The position numbers were made by a program, and so were the translations under genes. From Salinisphaera sp049568105 (GTDB lineage Bacteria > Pseudomonadota > Gammaproteobacteria > Nevskiales > Salinisphaeraceae), in the NCBI RefSeq assembly GCF_049568105.1, contig NZ_CP145335.1:1-64000 (forward strand): a stretch of DNA of 64,000 nt, read 5' to 3'. The notes under the pieces are model-generated. The model did not search any database. It was not told where the DNA came from and saw nothing but the letters and a program-made list of their open reading frames with translations. Below, in pieces: positions 35,567 through 44,396 of the stretch; within the stretch, counting starts at the first letter, position 1; each line of letters opens with the position of its first letter.

Positions 35567-36169
35567 CTATTCGGTATCGGCCGGTATCAGTGCCCCGATC
35601 GCTCGCCGGGCCTCGTCTACGCCGGTCCGTTTGGACGCCGAGAACAGCTGCACGCTGGCGCCTTCGACGGTGCGGCGAACCTGGCGCAGCGTGTTGTGTT
35701 GTTCATTGCGCGATAGCTTGTCGGCTTTGGTGAGCATCAAATGAAAGGCCAGGCCGTAGGCACCGCCCCATTCGATCAGCTGTAGATCGAACTCCAGCAG
35801 CGGACGCCGTGCATCCATGATCAGCACGATACCGGTCAGCGTGTCGCGTTCGGCCAGATAGCCTTCGATCAACTTGGCCCACTCGGCCTTGACTGCCGGC
35901 GGCACCTTGGCGAAGCCGTAACCGGGCAGGTCGGCAAAGCGAAATCGCCCGTTGTCGAAGAAATTGATCGCCTGGGTCCGCCCCGGTGTTTTACTGGTCC
36001 GGGCCAGATTGGTCTGTTCGCATAGGGCGTTGAGTGCACTCGACTTGCCGGCGTTGGAGCGGCCCGCAAAGGCGACCTCGGCGCAGTCGGCGGCTGGCAT
36101 AGCCTTAAAGTTCGGGGCCGACAACAGAAAACGCATGGTTCGGAAGTCGCGGGGCGTCAGTTCGGGCAT
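35567..36169 (-). CDS. engB: Ribosome biogenesis GTP-binding protein EngB (YihA/YsxC)
   Basis: EngB is an essential small GTPase acting in late 50S subunit assembly. From ATG 36169 the product has 200 residues; the frame continues upstream to 36235 without conserved sequence and into the dsbA leader. G motifs are G1 GRSNAGKSS, G2 region with a conserved Thr in KTPGRTQAINFF, G3 DLPGYGFA and G4 TKADK. It converges on the small RNA cluster and polA, and is divergent from dsbA with 64 bases between the starts. Confidence 0.95.
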   Translation of the reverse strand: MPELTPRDFRTMRFLLSAPNFKAMPAADCAEVAFAGRSNAGKSSALNALCEQTNLARTSKTPGRTQAINFFDNGRFRFADLPGYGFAKVPPAVKAEWAKLIEGYLAERDTLTGIVLIMDARRPLLEFDLQLIEWGGAYGLAFHLMLTKADKLSRNEQHNTLRQVRRTVEGASVQLFSASKRTGVDEARRAIGALIPADTE

Positions 36170-36233
36170 CGGTTCGGCCGGGCTGGTATGTTGTGCGGCG
36201 CTGGCAATTGTACGCGCCCCGCAAGGTAGAACC

Positions 36234-36899
36234 ATGTATCAACGACTGATCGGCTATGCAGCCGTGATGCTTTTCGGTTTGACGATCACGGCCTCGGTCC
36301 AGGCTCAGAGCCTGGTCTCGCGCTATGTCGCCGGTCAGGATTACCACCAGGCCAGCCAGCCTGGCCCAGCTCGCACCGATGGCGAAATCCGCGTGGCCGA
36401 GTTTTTTCTCTACAGCTGCCCGCACTGTTACCACTTCGAACATGAGCTCAACGGCTGGCGCGAGCAACACCCCAACGTGGCTTTTTCACGGGTGCCGGTG
36501 CTATTCAGCCAGAGCAGCCAGCCCTATGCGCGGCTGTACTACACCGAAGTACAGCTCGGCGTGGCCGACCGGCTGCACGACGCGATCTTCGATGCTATCC
36601 ATCAGCAGGGCCGGCCCCTGGTTACCGAGGCGGCCATGCGTCAGTTCATGGTCGCCCATGGCGTGGAGGGCGAGCGCTTCGAAGCCGCTTATGAAAGCCA
36701 GGCGGTCAAAGCCAAGGTGCAAAAGGTCGTTGCACGCATGCAGCGGTATCAGGTCACGGCCGTACCCAGCATCAGCGTGGCCGGGCGCTACTGGGTCAGC
36801 GGGCGTAGCGCCGGCAGCAATGAACGCATGCTCAAGATCGTCGACTATCTGATCGAGCAGGCTCGCAGCGACGCTGATTCGCCCCAGGACCCCGATTAA
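36234..36899 (+). CDS. dsbA: Thiol:disulfide interchange protein DsbA
   Basis: DsbA is the periplasmic dithiol oxidase that introduces disulfide bonds and is reoxidised by DsbB. From ATG 36234 the 221-residue precursor has a signal peptide (cleavage probably after VQA, about residue 24). It has the thioredoxin-fold active site Cys62-Pro-His-Cys65 in YSCPHCYHFEHE and the cis-proline segment TAVPSISV. The open frame extends much further upstream, antisense to engB, but that part has no DsbA similarity. The polA-engB-dsbA neighbourhood is shared with Pseudomonas. Confidence 0.95.
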   Translation: MYQRLIGYAAVMLFGLTITASVQAQSLVSRYVAGQDYHQASQPGPARTDGEIRVAEFFLYSCPHCYHFEHELNGWREQHPNVAFSRVPVLFSQSSQPYARLYYTEVQLGVADRLHDAIFDAIHQQGRPLVTEAAMRQFMVAHGVEGERFEAAYESQAVKAKVQKVVARMQRYQVTAVPSISVAGRYWVSGRSAGSNERMLKIVDYLIEQARSDADSPQDPD

Positions 36900-37024
36900 C
36901 CCGCGAGTCGGCTGACGGCGTGGCATGATGCGCGACGCCGTTTGTATCATAGCCGCGTGCCCGCCGGATCGTCGTCGTTCGAGAGGGTCCGGCCGTCCCA
37001 GCCGAAAGGCCCACGGAGATCATC

Positions 37025-38482
37025 ATGCTTATTCCCGTACTACTCGCCGGTGGTACCGGCACCCGGCTTTGGCCGGCCTCTCGCCAGAGCCGGCCCAAGC
37101 AGTTTCTGCCGTTGACGGGCGGCGATAAGAGTCTGTTGTCGCAGACGCTTGATCGGCTCAGGGCCTTGGACGACATGGGCGATGCCCTGGCCATCGGCAG
37201 TGAAGCACACCGTTTTGTGATCGCCGAACAAATGCACGCTGCCGGGCATAAGGGCCGCATCATCCTCGAGCCGGCGCCGCGCAATACCGCGGCCGCGGTG
37301 GCCGCAGCCGCCCTGGAAGCCCGCGCGCAGTACGGCAACGATGTCGAGCTTCTGGTGCTGCCGACCGACCATGCTGTGGCCGATGCCCAGGCGTTCGTCG
37401 ACACAGTAGCCTGTGCCCGGGCCGCGACCGGCGAGGGCCGGCTGGCACTGTTCGGGGTCAAGCCGGATCGGCCAGAGACCGGCTACGGTTATATCCGCAT
37501 CGGCGCCAGGGTGACCGACGGTGTTCATGCTGTGGATGCTTTTGTGGAAAAACCCGACGCCGAGACGGCCGCCGAGTTCCTGACGGCTGGCGGCCATTAC
37601 TGGAACAGCGGCATGTTCCTGTTCGGTGCCAACGACTATCTCGATCTGCTGGCCGAGCATGCCCGCGATATTTTCGATGGCGTCGTGGCGGCCTACGAAC
37701 GGGCGACCACCGATATCGACTTTCTGCGCCTGGATGCACCAAGCTTCGAAGCGGTGCGCGCCGACTCCATCGACTATGCGGTCATGGAAAAAACCGATCG
37801 CGCGGTCATGGCCGAACTCGACGCCGCCTGGTCGGATCTGGGCAGCTGGAGCGCGGTGGCCAAGGCCCACGGCGTGGATCCCCGCGGCAACAGCACCATC
37901 GGCGATGTCTGGCTCGAGGATGCCGACGACTGCGTGGTCCGTAGCGAAGGCCGGTTGGTCGCCGCGCTTGGTACCCGTGATCAGATCATTGTGGAAACGG
38001 CGGACGCCGTGCTGGTGGCCGATCGCTCGCGCGAGCAGGACATCAAGAAACTGGTCAACAATCTGGATGCGGCCGGCCGCAGCGAGGCAACCGCCCATCG
38101 CAAGGCCTACCGGCCCTGGGGTTCCTACCAGCAGATCGCGGCCGGGCCGCGTTTTCAGGTCAAGCATATCCGGGTCACGCCGGGCGGGCGGCTGTCGCTG
38201 CAGTCGCATCACCACCGCGCCGAGCACTGGATCGTGGTGCGCGGTACCGCCAAGGTCACCTGCGACGAGCGTGAAATGCTGCTGACCGAAAACCAGTCGA
38301 CCTATATCCCGCTGGGCGCCGTTCATCGACTGGAAAACCCGGGCAAGGTAGAACTGGACCTGATCGAAGTCCAGTCGGGCAGTTATCTCGGCGAAGACGA
38401 TATCGTGCGCTACGACGACGTCTACGGCCGGCCCGAGTTGGAAGAACACGACACCGGCGCCGCTCCGGGCACGTCCGCCTGA
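37025..38482 (+). CDS. manC: Mannose-1-phosphate guanylyltransferase / mannose-6-phosphate isomerase
   Basis: This bifunctional type II enzyme makes GDP-mannose from mannose-1-phosphate and GTP. Most members also carry the C-terminal cupin that isomerises fructose-6-phosphate and mannose-6-phosphate. The 485-residue product has the pyrophosphorylase signature GGTGTRLWPASRQSRPKQF (9-27), FVEKPD, and the cupin domain with the metal-binding QSHHHRAEHWIVVRGTAKV block. Pseudomonas AlgA and WbpW are homologues (algA would be an alternative symbol). It lies 30 bases ahead of algC, giving a two-gene GDP-mannose module. Confidence 0.94.
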   Translation: MLIPVLLAGGTGTRLWPASRQSRPKQFLPLTGGDKSLLSQTLDRLRALDDMGDALAIGSEAHRFVIAEQMHAAGHKGRIILEPAPRNTAAAVAAAALEARAQYGNDVELLVLPTDHAVADAQAFVDTVACARAATGEGRLALFGVKPDRPETGYGYIRIGARVTDGVHAVDAFVEKPDAETAAEFLTAGGHYWNSGMFLFGANDYLDLLAEHARDIFDGVVAAYERATTDIDFLRLDAPSFEAVRADSIDYAVMEKTDRAVMAELDAAWSDLGSWSAVAKAHGVDPRGNSTIGDVWLEDADDCVVRSEGRLVAALGTRDQIIVETADAVLVADRSREQDIKKLVNNLDAAGRSEATAHRKAYRPWGSYQQIAAGPRFQVKHIRVTPGGRLSLQSHHHRAEHWIVVRGTAKVTCDEREMLLTENQSTYIPLGAVHRLENPGKVELDLIEVQSGSYLGEDDIVRYDDVYGRPELEEHDTGAAPGTSA

Positions 38483-38512
38483 GCCGCCACGACATTACAG
38501 GGAGCATCGCCG

Positions 38513-39871
38513 ATGGGTCAGTACTATCCGTTTTTCAAAGCCTATGACGTTCGGGCCCGGGTGCCGGACGAGCTGGATGCCGATATGGCCCGCCGTATCG
38601 GCCGAGCCTTCGCTGCCGAACTCGGCGCTAAGACGGTCGTAGTCGGCCGCGATATGCGCCTATCCAGCCCGGAGCTGGCCGATGCCGTCATCGACGGCCT
38701 GACGACGGCCGGCGCCGACGTGCTCGATATCGGCCTCTGCGGCACCGAAGAAGTCTACTACGGTGTCTTCTCGCAAGACGCAGACGGCGGCATTATGGTC
38801 ACCGCCAGCCATAATCCCAAGGATTACAACGGCTTAAAGTTTGTGCGCGAACAGGCCAAGCCGATCTCGGCGGATACCGGCCTAGCCGACATCGAGCGCC
38901 GGGTGCACGACGACGATGTCACCCCGGCCGAGCAACCGGGTGCGCGTCGGCCGCTAGACCAGCGCGATGACTACGTCGCTTTCTTGCTCGCCCAGATCAA
39001 GCCGGAAAACTTCAAGCCGCTCAAGATCGTGGCCAATCCGGGCAATGGCTGTGCTGGCCTGGTTGTGGATAAGCTTGCTGGCGAGCTGCCCTTTGACATC
39101 GTACGCATGCAGTTCGAGCCGGACGGCGAATTGCCTAATGGCATCCCCAATCCACTGCTTGTGGAAAACCGCGATGCAACCTCGCAGGCCGTGCGCGAGG
39201 CCGGGGCCGATTTCGGCGTCGCCTGGGATGGCGATTTCGATCGCTGCTTCTTCTTCGACGAGAACGGCGAATTCATCGAGGGCTATTACATCGTCGGCCT
39301 GATCGCCCAGATGCTGCTGGCCATGAACCCGGGCGAAGCGATCGTCCACGATCCGCGTCTGATCTGGAACACCCTGGCCCAGGTCGAAGAAGCCGGCGGC
39401 CGCGCGGTCGAATCCAAATCCGGGCATTCGTTCATGAAGCAGGTCATGCGCGAAAACGATGCGCTCTACGGCGGTGAAATGAGCGCCCATCATTATTTCC
39501 GTGAATTCTCCTATGCCGACAACGGCCAGCTGCCGTGGCTGGTGCTCGCCCAGCTGATCTCGGAAGCCGGCAAACCCTTGTCGACCCTGGTCGAAGAACG
39601 TATCGCGGCCTATCCAGCCTCCGGCGAGATCAACCGCAAGGTCGAGGATGCCGATGCGGTCATGGCGGATATGGAAAGCCACTATGCAGCTTCGGCGAAC
39701 AGCGTCGAGCATGTCGACGGCCTGTCGATGGATTTCGGCGAATGGCGCTTCAACCTGCGCAAGTCCAACACCGAGCCAGTGATTCGGCTGAACGTCGAAA
39801 CCCGCGGCGACAAGTCGTTGATGCAGCAAAAGACCGACGAGCTGCTCGAACGTATTGGCGGCACGCCCTGA
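38513..39871 (+). CDS. algC: Phosphomannomutase / phosphoglucomutase
   Basis: This enzyme interconverts hexose 6- and 1-phosphates, feeding GDP-mannose, lipopolysaccharide core, alginate-type and rhamnose pathways. The 452-residue alpha-D-phosphohexomutase has catalytic phosphoserine Ser99 in VTASHNPKDYNGLK, metal-binding WDGDFDRCFFFDE and the substrate loop GGEMSAHHYF. The ribosome binding site CAGGGAG (38498-38504) is eight bases before ATG and is exactly complementary to the CTCCCTG loop of all three small RNAs at 34.9-35.4 kb. In P. aeruginosa, algC is a direct target of ErsA. Regulation here is inferred. Confidence 0.95.
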   Translation: MGQYYPFFKAYDVRARVPDELDADMARRIGRAFAAELGAKTVVVGRDMRLSSPELADAVIDGLTTAGADVLDIGLCGTEEVYYGVFSQDADGGIMVTASHNPKDYNGLKFVREQAKPISADTGLADIERRVHDDDVTPAEQPGARRPLDQRDDYVAFLLAQIKPENFKPLKIVANPGNGCAGLVVDKLAGELPFDIVRMQFEPDGELPNGIPNPLLVENRDATSQAVREAGADFGVAWDGDFDRCFFFDENGEFIEGYYIVGLIAQMLLAMNPGEAIVHDPRLIWNTLAQVEEAGGRAVESKSGHSFMKQVMRENDALYGGEMSAHHYFREFSYADNGQLPWLVLAQLISEAGKPLSTLVEERIAAYPASGEINRKVEDADAVMADMESHYAASANSVEHVDGLSMDFGEWRFNLRKSNTEPVIRLNVETRGDKSLMQQKTDELLERIGGTP

Positions 39872-39877
39872 CTCGCC

Positions 39878-40924
39878 ATGCGTGATCGGCAAGGCCTGGG
39901 ACTGCGTGTTGAGGCTGGTCGGCTATGGCTGATCGACCAGACCGCGCTGCCCCAGGCCGAGCGCTGGCAGGCGATCGATACGCTCGAGGCCATGGTCGAG
40001 GCGATCCGTGCCCTGCGGGTGCGTGGGGCGCCGATGATCGCAATCGCCGCGGCCCTGTTGGTCGCAGTTCGGGTCGAGGCAGGCGATGAGCGGCCCAGCC
40101 TGCTCGAGGCGATCGATCGCCTGGTCGCCTCGCGGCCTACGGCAGTGAATCTCGCGCATGCGATGAACACGCTGCGTGGCGCGTTGGCAGCGCCAGACTG
40201 GCGCGAAGCCGTAGTCGCAGCCGCGGATGACCTGGCCGATCGCGATGTGGCTCTATGTGAGGCCATCGGCGATCACGGCGCGGCCCTGATCGGTTCCGGC
40301 GAGCGGATTCTGACCCACTGCAATACCGGCGCCCTGGCTACGGCGGGCATCGGCACCGCAGCTGGCGTGCTCCGGCGTGCCCATGAGCAGGGCAAGAACA
40401 TATCGGTCTGGGTCGACGAAACCCGGCCGTTGCTTCAGGGCGGCCGGCTGACAGCCTGGGAGCTGGGCGCATTGGGCGTGCCGTATACGTTGATCACCGA
40501 CAATATGGCCGCTGCCTTCATGGCCCGTGGCCAGGTTGATCGCGTGATTGTCGGCGCCGATCGGATTGCGGCCAATGGCGATGTCGCCAACAAGATCGGT
40601 ACCTACGGGCTGGCGGTGGCGGCCCACTACCACGGCATTCCGTTGGCCGTGGCGGCCCCCTATACCACTATCGATCTGGCCTGTGCGTCGGGCACGGCGA
40701 TCGAAATCGAGCAGCGCGCTGCCGAAGAAGTCCGCGGCGTGGCCGGGGCAGCCGGCAATCTATGCTGGGCGCCGAGCGATGCGCCGGTCGCCAATCCGGC
40801 CTTCGACGTCACTCCGGCAGCGTTGATCACGCACTGGATTCTCGATGCCGGCGTATTCGACCGCGACGCGATCGCAGCCGGCGCGCTCAAGGCTGCGATC
40901 CGGTCGGCCGAGGCTAAACCCTAG
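39878..40924 (+). CDS. mtnA: S-methyl-5-thioribose-1-phosphate isomerase
   Basis: MtnA isomerises methylthioribose-1-phosphate to methylthioribulose-1-phosphate in the methionine salvage pathway. The 348-residue eIF2B-like protein has the conserved RGAPMIAIAAALLVA segment. Catalytic Cys148 lies in THCNTGALAT and Asp228 in VGADRIAANGDVANKIGTYG. It begins seven bases after algC and ends convergently with mtnC, the two stop codons sharing the palindrome CTAG (40921-40924). Other salvage genes (mtnB, mtnD) are not in the window. Confidence 0.96.
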   Translation: MRDRQGLGLRVEAGRLWLIDQTALPQAERWQAIDTLEAMVEAIRALRVRGAPMIAIAAALLVAVRVEAGDERPSLLEAIDRLVASRPTAVNLAHAMNTLRGALAAPDWREAVVAAADDLADRDVALCEAIGDHGAALIGSGERILTHCNTGALATAGIGTAAGVLRRAHEQGKNISVWVDETRPLLQGGRLTAWELGALGVPYTLITDNMAAAFMARGQVDRVIVGADRIAANGDVANKIGTYGLAVAAHYHGIPLAVAAPYTTIDLACASGTAIEIEQRAAEEVRGVAGAAGNLCWAPSDAPVANPAFDVTPAALITHWILDAGVFDRDAIAAGALKAAIRSAEAKP

Positions 40925-41634
40925 AGCAGTTCGATCTCGCCGAAGTGTTCGACCGTGGCATGGCCTTCGTGTTCTTCGGCTTTGTCCTGGGTCTCCTGAT
41001 CGCGTGCGATCCAGCAGGTCTGTAGGCCGGCCTGCTTGGCGGCATCCAGCTCGCTGCCGTTGTCGGAGACGAACAACAGCGCGCCGGGCGCTTCGCCGAG
41101 CGTCTGCGCGATCGCGGTATAGCTGGCGGCTTTTTTCTTCGACCCCATACGGCTATCGAAAAACGCCGAAAACAGATCGGCTAGGTCGCCATGGTCGCTA
41201 TAGGCGAACAACAGTTGCTGGGCATCGGAGGGCGCGTTGGAAAACGTGAACAGGCTGCGATGATCGTCGACCCAGGCCTGGAGTGTAGCCACCGCGTCTT
41301 CATAGACATGGCCGGTCAGATCGAAGGCGCGATAGGCATCCCGCCACAGTAGATAGCACAGCGCGGCCACCGGGCCGGAGTCGCGCTCGGCCAGCCCGAA
41401 TTCGGCCAGTTCGATCAGCCGGGGCACATCGACTTCCGGTTCGCCGGCGGCCTGGGCCAAGGCTTCCAACGCTTCGGCGACGTCCGGACGCTCGGCATTG
41501 GCCTCGATCCAGGGGGCCAGCCGGGCTTCGGCATAGGGAATCAGCACATCCCGGGTGAATGCCGGGTCGCTGACCGTACCTTCGATATCGACGATAATCG
41601 CGACGACTTCCGGCGAGAGTTCTTCGAGCCGCAC
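40921..41634 (-). CDS. mtnC: Enolase-phosphatase E1 (2,3-diketomethylthiopentyl-1-phosphate enolase/phosphatase)
   Basis: MtnC is a HAD-type bifunctional enzyme that enolises and dephosphorylates 2,3-diketo-5-methylthiopentyl-1-phosphate in methionine salvage. The 237-residue product carries the MtnC-type HAD motif I IIVDIEGTVSD (Asp16, Glu18). Motif II is TFSNAPSDAQQLLF, with a Lys in SRMGSKKKAASY and motif IV LFVSDNGSELDAA. It is convergent with mtnA, so the two salvage steps sit together but are transcribed oppositely. Confidence 0.95.
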   Translation of the reverse strand: MRLEELSPEVVAIIVDIEGTVSDPAFTRDVLIPYAEARLAPWIEANAERPDVAEALEALAQAAGEPEVDVPRLIELAEFGLAERDSGPVAALCYLLWRDAYRAFDLTGHVYEDAVATLQAWVDDHRSLFTFSNAPSDAQQLLFAYSDHGDLADLFSAFFDSRMGSKKKAASYTAIAQTLGEAPGALLFVSDNGSELDAAKQAGLQTCWIARDQETQDKAEEHEGHATVEHFGEIELL

Positions 41635-41713
41635 GCTAGGCTCCGGGGTGTGGATAACCTGCGCATGCTATCCCGAGCCGCAGCTTTGTCCAAGCGCCTT
41701 GGCGCGGTCGTAT

Positions 41714-42331
41714 TCAGGCGCCGGCACTATCGCGGGCCAAGACGCGTTCGTGCCAGGCGGCCAACTGCGGCCGGGCGTCGCCGATGCGCAGATCGACTAC
41801 CCGCGCGAAATCCACGGCGACCAACGCCGTAATATCGGCGACCGAGTACTCGGCCCCGGCGATATAGGTCTGTTCGCCCAGATGTCGATCTAAAAAGTCG
41901 AACATCTGGCCGGCCGCGACTGCCCGATCCCGGCCGTAGTCCGGAAACACCGCTTCCCGATCGGCGAAGTGGCCGGTGAGGTGACGAAACGCCATGGCCA
42001 CCGGCAGCAGTAGGTGGAATTCCATCCGCCGGTTCCACATATCGATGAAGGCCTGCTCTTCGGGCGCGCGACCGAGCAGGGCGGGCTCTGGATAAAGGGC
42101 CTCGAAATAGCGACAGATCGCCATCGATTCGGACAAATGCCGGCCGTCATCGAGTTCCAGTACCGGCACCCCGCCCATCGGGTTCATGGCCCGAAAATCG
42201 TCGCTCAGATTGTCGCCGGCGGCCAGATCGAGTTCGATCGTCTCCAGGGTGGCCAGGTCGATGCTTTTTTCGGCCAAAAAGATACGCAGTCGCCGCGGGT
42301 TGGGGGCACGATGGGTTTCGTAGAGTTTCAT
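41714..42331 (-). CDS. Glutathione S-transferase family protein
   Basis: The 205-residue protein has the N-terminal thioredoxin-like GST domain (about 1-80). This includes NPRRLRIFLAEK with a potential catalytic Ser/Asn region and the glutathione-binding stretch GGVPVLELDDGRHLSESMAI (cis-Pro and Glu-Ser). The C-terminal helical domain includes GAEYSVADITALVAVDF, the conserved N-capping motif. Substrate is unknown; GST-type detoxification or isomerisation is likely. ATG at 42331. Confidence 0.92.
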   Translation of the reverse strand: MKLYETHRAPNPRRLRIFLAEKSIDLATLETIELDLAAGDNLSDDFRAMNPMGGVPVLELDDGRHLSESMAICRYFEALYPEPALLGRAPEEQAFIDMWNRRMEFHLLLPVAMAFRHLTGHFADREAVFPDYGRDRAVAAGQMFDFLDRHLGEQTYIAGAEYSVADITALVAVDFARVVDLRIGDARPQLAAWHERVLARDSAGA

Positions 42332-42438
42332 CCGGTAGCTCCCGATATCGATCGTCGCATCCGATCATGACAGAAGCGATGCGACAGAGAGAGCAGGTTG
42401 GCGTATGCTGGATTTTGTGACAAGAGTTCGTTTCAGAT

Positions 42439-43260
42439 ATGAGCGATCGATATACCATGCCACCGCGCATCGCGATTACTGGCGCCGGCAGCGGTCTGGG
42501 CCGCGCCTTGGCACTGCGTTATGCGCGGGCCGGCTGGCGCGTTGCCGTGACCGATATCCAGGCCGAACGTGCCCGGCGCGTGGCCAAAGAAACCGAAACG
42601 GCCGGGGCCGCGGCGAGTTTTGACCAAAGCCTGGATGTGCGCGCCGAGGCAGATTTCGAGGCGTTGATCGCCCGGCTGCAGCAGGATTGGGGCGGGCTCG
42701 ATGTATTCATCAACAATGCCGGCGTTGCCGCCGCCGGCACGGCCGCCGAAACCCCGGAAAAAGATTGGCAGTGGATTACCGAGATCAACCTGTTGGGCGT
42801 GGCCCGAGGCTGTCGGATCGCGCTGCCAGCGCTGCGTGAGTCCGGCGGGCACGTGGTCAACATCGCTTCGTTCGCAGCCATTGCCAATGCACCGGGCATG
42901 GTGGCCTACAACGTCACCAAGGCCGGCGTGCTGGCGTTGTCCGAGACGCTGCGCGCCGAAGAGATCGATCATGGCGTCGGTGTCAGCGTGGCCTGTCCGG
43001 CTTTTTTTACCACCAATTTGTTGGAATCGTTTCGCAGCCCACGACCGGGCCGCGAGGCGGTCGTCGAAAAACTCATGGCGCAGTCCGGGGTGAGCGCCGA
43101 AGATGTGGCCGAACAGGTCTTCGACGCAGTGGCCGACAAGCGTTTTCTGGTCCTGACCCATCGTGATACGCGTTGGCAGTATCGACTCAAGCGGCTGCAG
43201 CCGGAATGGTTCTTCCGAGCCATGTGCCGGTTCACGCGCTCGTTACGGGCCGCGCCCTGA
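42439..43260 (+). CDS. SDR family oxidoreductase
   Basis: This classical short-chain dehydrogenase of 273 residues has cofactor motif TGAGSGLGRALAL, the NNAG motif and the catalytic YNVTK (Tyr and Lys) with an upstream Ser in NIASFAAIANAPGM. The residues after beta-2 (TDIQAERARR) suggest NAD preference, though this is weak evidence. The C-terminal RYRLKRLQPEWFFRAM-like helix is common in a subgroup linked to lipid or hydroxyacyl substrates. ATG at 42439, with a second possible ATG six codons later. Confidence 0.9.
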   Translation: MSDRYTMPPRIAITGAGSGLGRALALRYARAGWRVAVTDIQAERARRVAKETETAGAAASFDQSLDVRAEADFEALIARLQQDWGGLDVFINNAGVAAAGTAAETPEKDWQWITEINLLGVARGCRIALPALRESGGHVVNIASFAAIANAPGMVAYNVTKAGVLALSETLRAEEIDHGVGVSVACPAFFTTNLLESFRSPRPGREAVVEKLMAQSGVSAEDVAEQVFDAVADKRFLVLTHRDTRWQYRLKRLQPEWFFRAMCRFTRSLRAAP

Positions 43261-43337
43261 GTCTGTGATCGAACATACCCATAAGCCCGGCGGCGTCATG
43301 CCACGGCCGCAGGGCCTATCGAGCAAGCGGAGGGCAT

Positions 43338-44396
43338 ATGGCACACGATCGACTTCTGATTTACGGGGCCTATGGTTATACGGGTGAATTGATCGCCCGC
43401 CAGGCGGTCGAACACGGGCTGCAGCCGGTCTTGTCCGGGCGCAATGCCGCCAAGGTCGCTGCGTTGGCCCAGCAGCTTGGTCTCGACGCGCGGCCTTTCG
43501 ATCTGGCCGGCGACACCATTGCCGGCCAACTCGCCGATATCGATGTCGTGTTGCACTGTGCCGGCCCGTTCATCGACACCGCGCCGGCCATGGTCGATGC
43601 CTGTCTGGATTCCGGCACCCACTATCTCGATATCACCGGCGAAATCGAGGTCTTCGAGAATATTTTTGCCCGTCACGTCGATGCCCGAACCTCGGGCGCC
43701 GTACTCTGCCCAGGCGCCGGCTTCGATGTCGTGCCCACCGATTGCCTGGCGGCAGCGCTCGCCGAGGCGCTGCCGGATGCCGAAACGCTAGCCCTCGGCT
43801 TTGATTCGCGTTCCGGCTTGTCGCCGGGTACCGCCCGAACCTCGGTCGAGGCCCTGGCCGGTGGCGGCCGAGTACGCCGTGACGGCCGGATCGTGAGTGT
43901 GCCGCTGGCAGCAGATGTGCGCGAGATCGATTTCGGCGCCGGGCCCAAGCAAGCCATGACCATTCCCTGGGGCGATGTCTCTACGGCCTACCACAGCACG
44001 CACATACCAGATATCGCCGTCTACATGCCGATATCGCCGGCCCGTATCAAACAGGTCAAACGGCTCAACTGGGTCCGCCCGCTACTGGGGCTCGGCCCGG
44101 TGCAGCAGTTTCTCAAATCCCGGGCTGCCCGCATACAGGGGCCGGATCAACCCAGCCGGCAGCGGCATACCACCCATGTCTGGGGCGAAGTGCGCAACGC
44201 AGCCGGCGAATGCCGGGTCGGGCGTGTGCATGTGGCCAACGGCTACGATGTCACCGTCCACGCCAGTCTGGCGCTGGCGCGTCGGCTGCTGGCCGAGGCC
44301 CCCGAAGGCGGCGTTTATACGCCCTCCAGGCTAGCTGGCAGCGATTTCGTGGAGACCCTGCCAGGCAGCGGAACAATCACGATTGGCCCGAAATAG
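43338..44396 (+). CDS. Saccharopine dehydrogenase-like NAD(P)-binding protein
   Basis: The 352-residue protein starts with a Rossmann fold YGAYGYTGELIARQAVE and continues with LVLSGRN-like VLSGRNAAKVAALA and the CAGPF block. These are typical of the saccharopine dehydrogenase/trans-acting enoyl reductase group. A true lysine-pathway role is unlikely because the C-terminal saccharopine domain is poorly conserved. ATG 43338 follows GGAGGGC. Its end overlaps the end of the convergent MtfA-like gene by 20 bases. Confidence 0.87.
   Translation: MAHDRLLIYGAYGYTGELIARQAVEHGLQPVLSGRNAAKVAALAQQLGLDARPFDLAGDTIAGQLADIDVVLHCAGPFIDTAPAMVDACLDSGTHYLDITGEIEVFENIFARHVDARTSGAVLCPGAGFDVVPTDCLAAALAEALPDAETLALGFDSRSGLSPGTARTSVEALAGGGRVRRDGRIVSVPLAADVREIDFGAGPKQAMTIPWGDVSTAYHSTHIPDIAVYMPISPARIKQVKRLNWVRPLLGLGPVQQFLKSRAARIQGPDQPSRQRHTTHVWGEVRNAAGECRVGRVHVANGYDVTVHASLALARRLLAEAPEGGVYTPSRLAGSDFVETLPGSGTITIGPK

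Noticed and set aside
35952..36233. N-terminal extension of dsbA over engB
   Set aside because: It is antisense to engB coding sequence; the signal peptide and thioredoxin fold begin at 36234.
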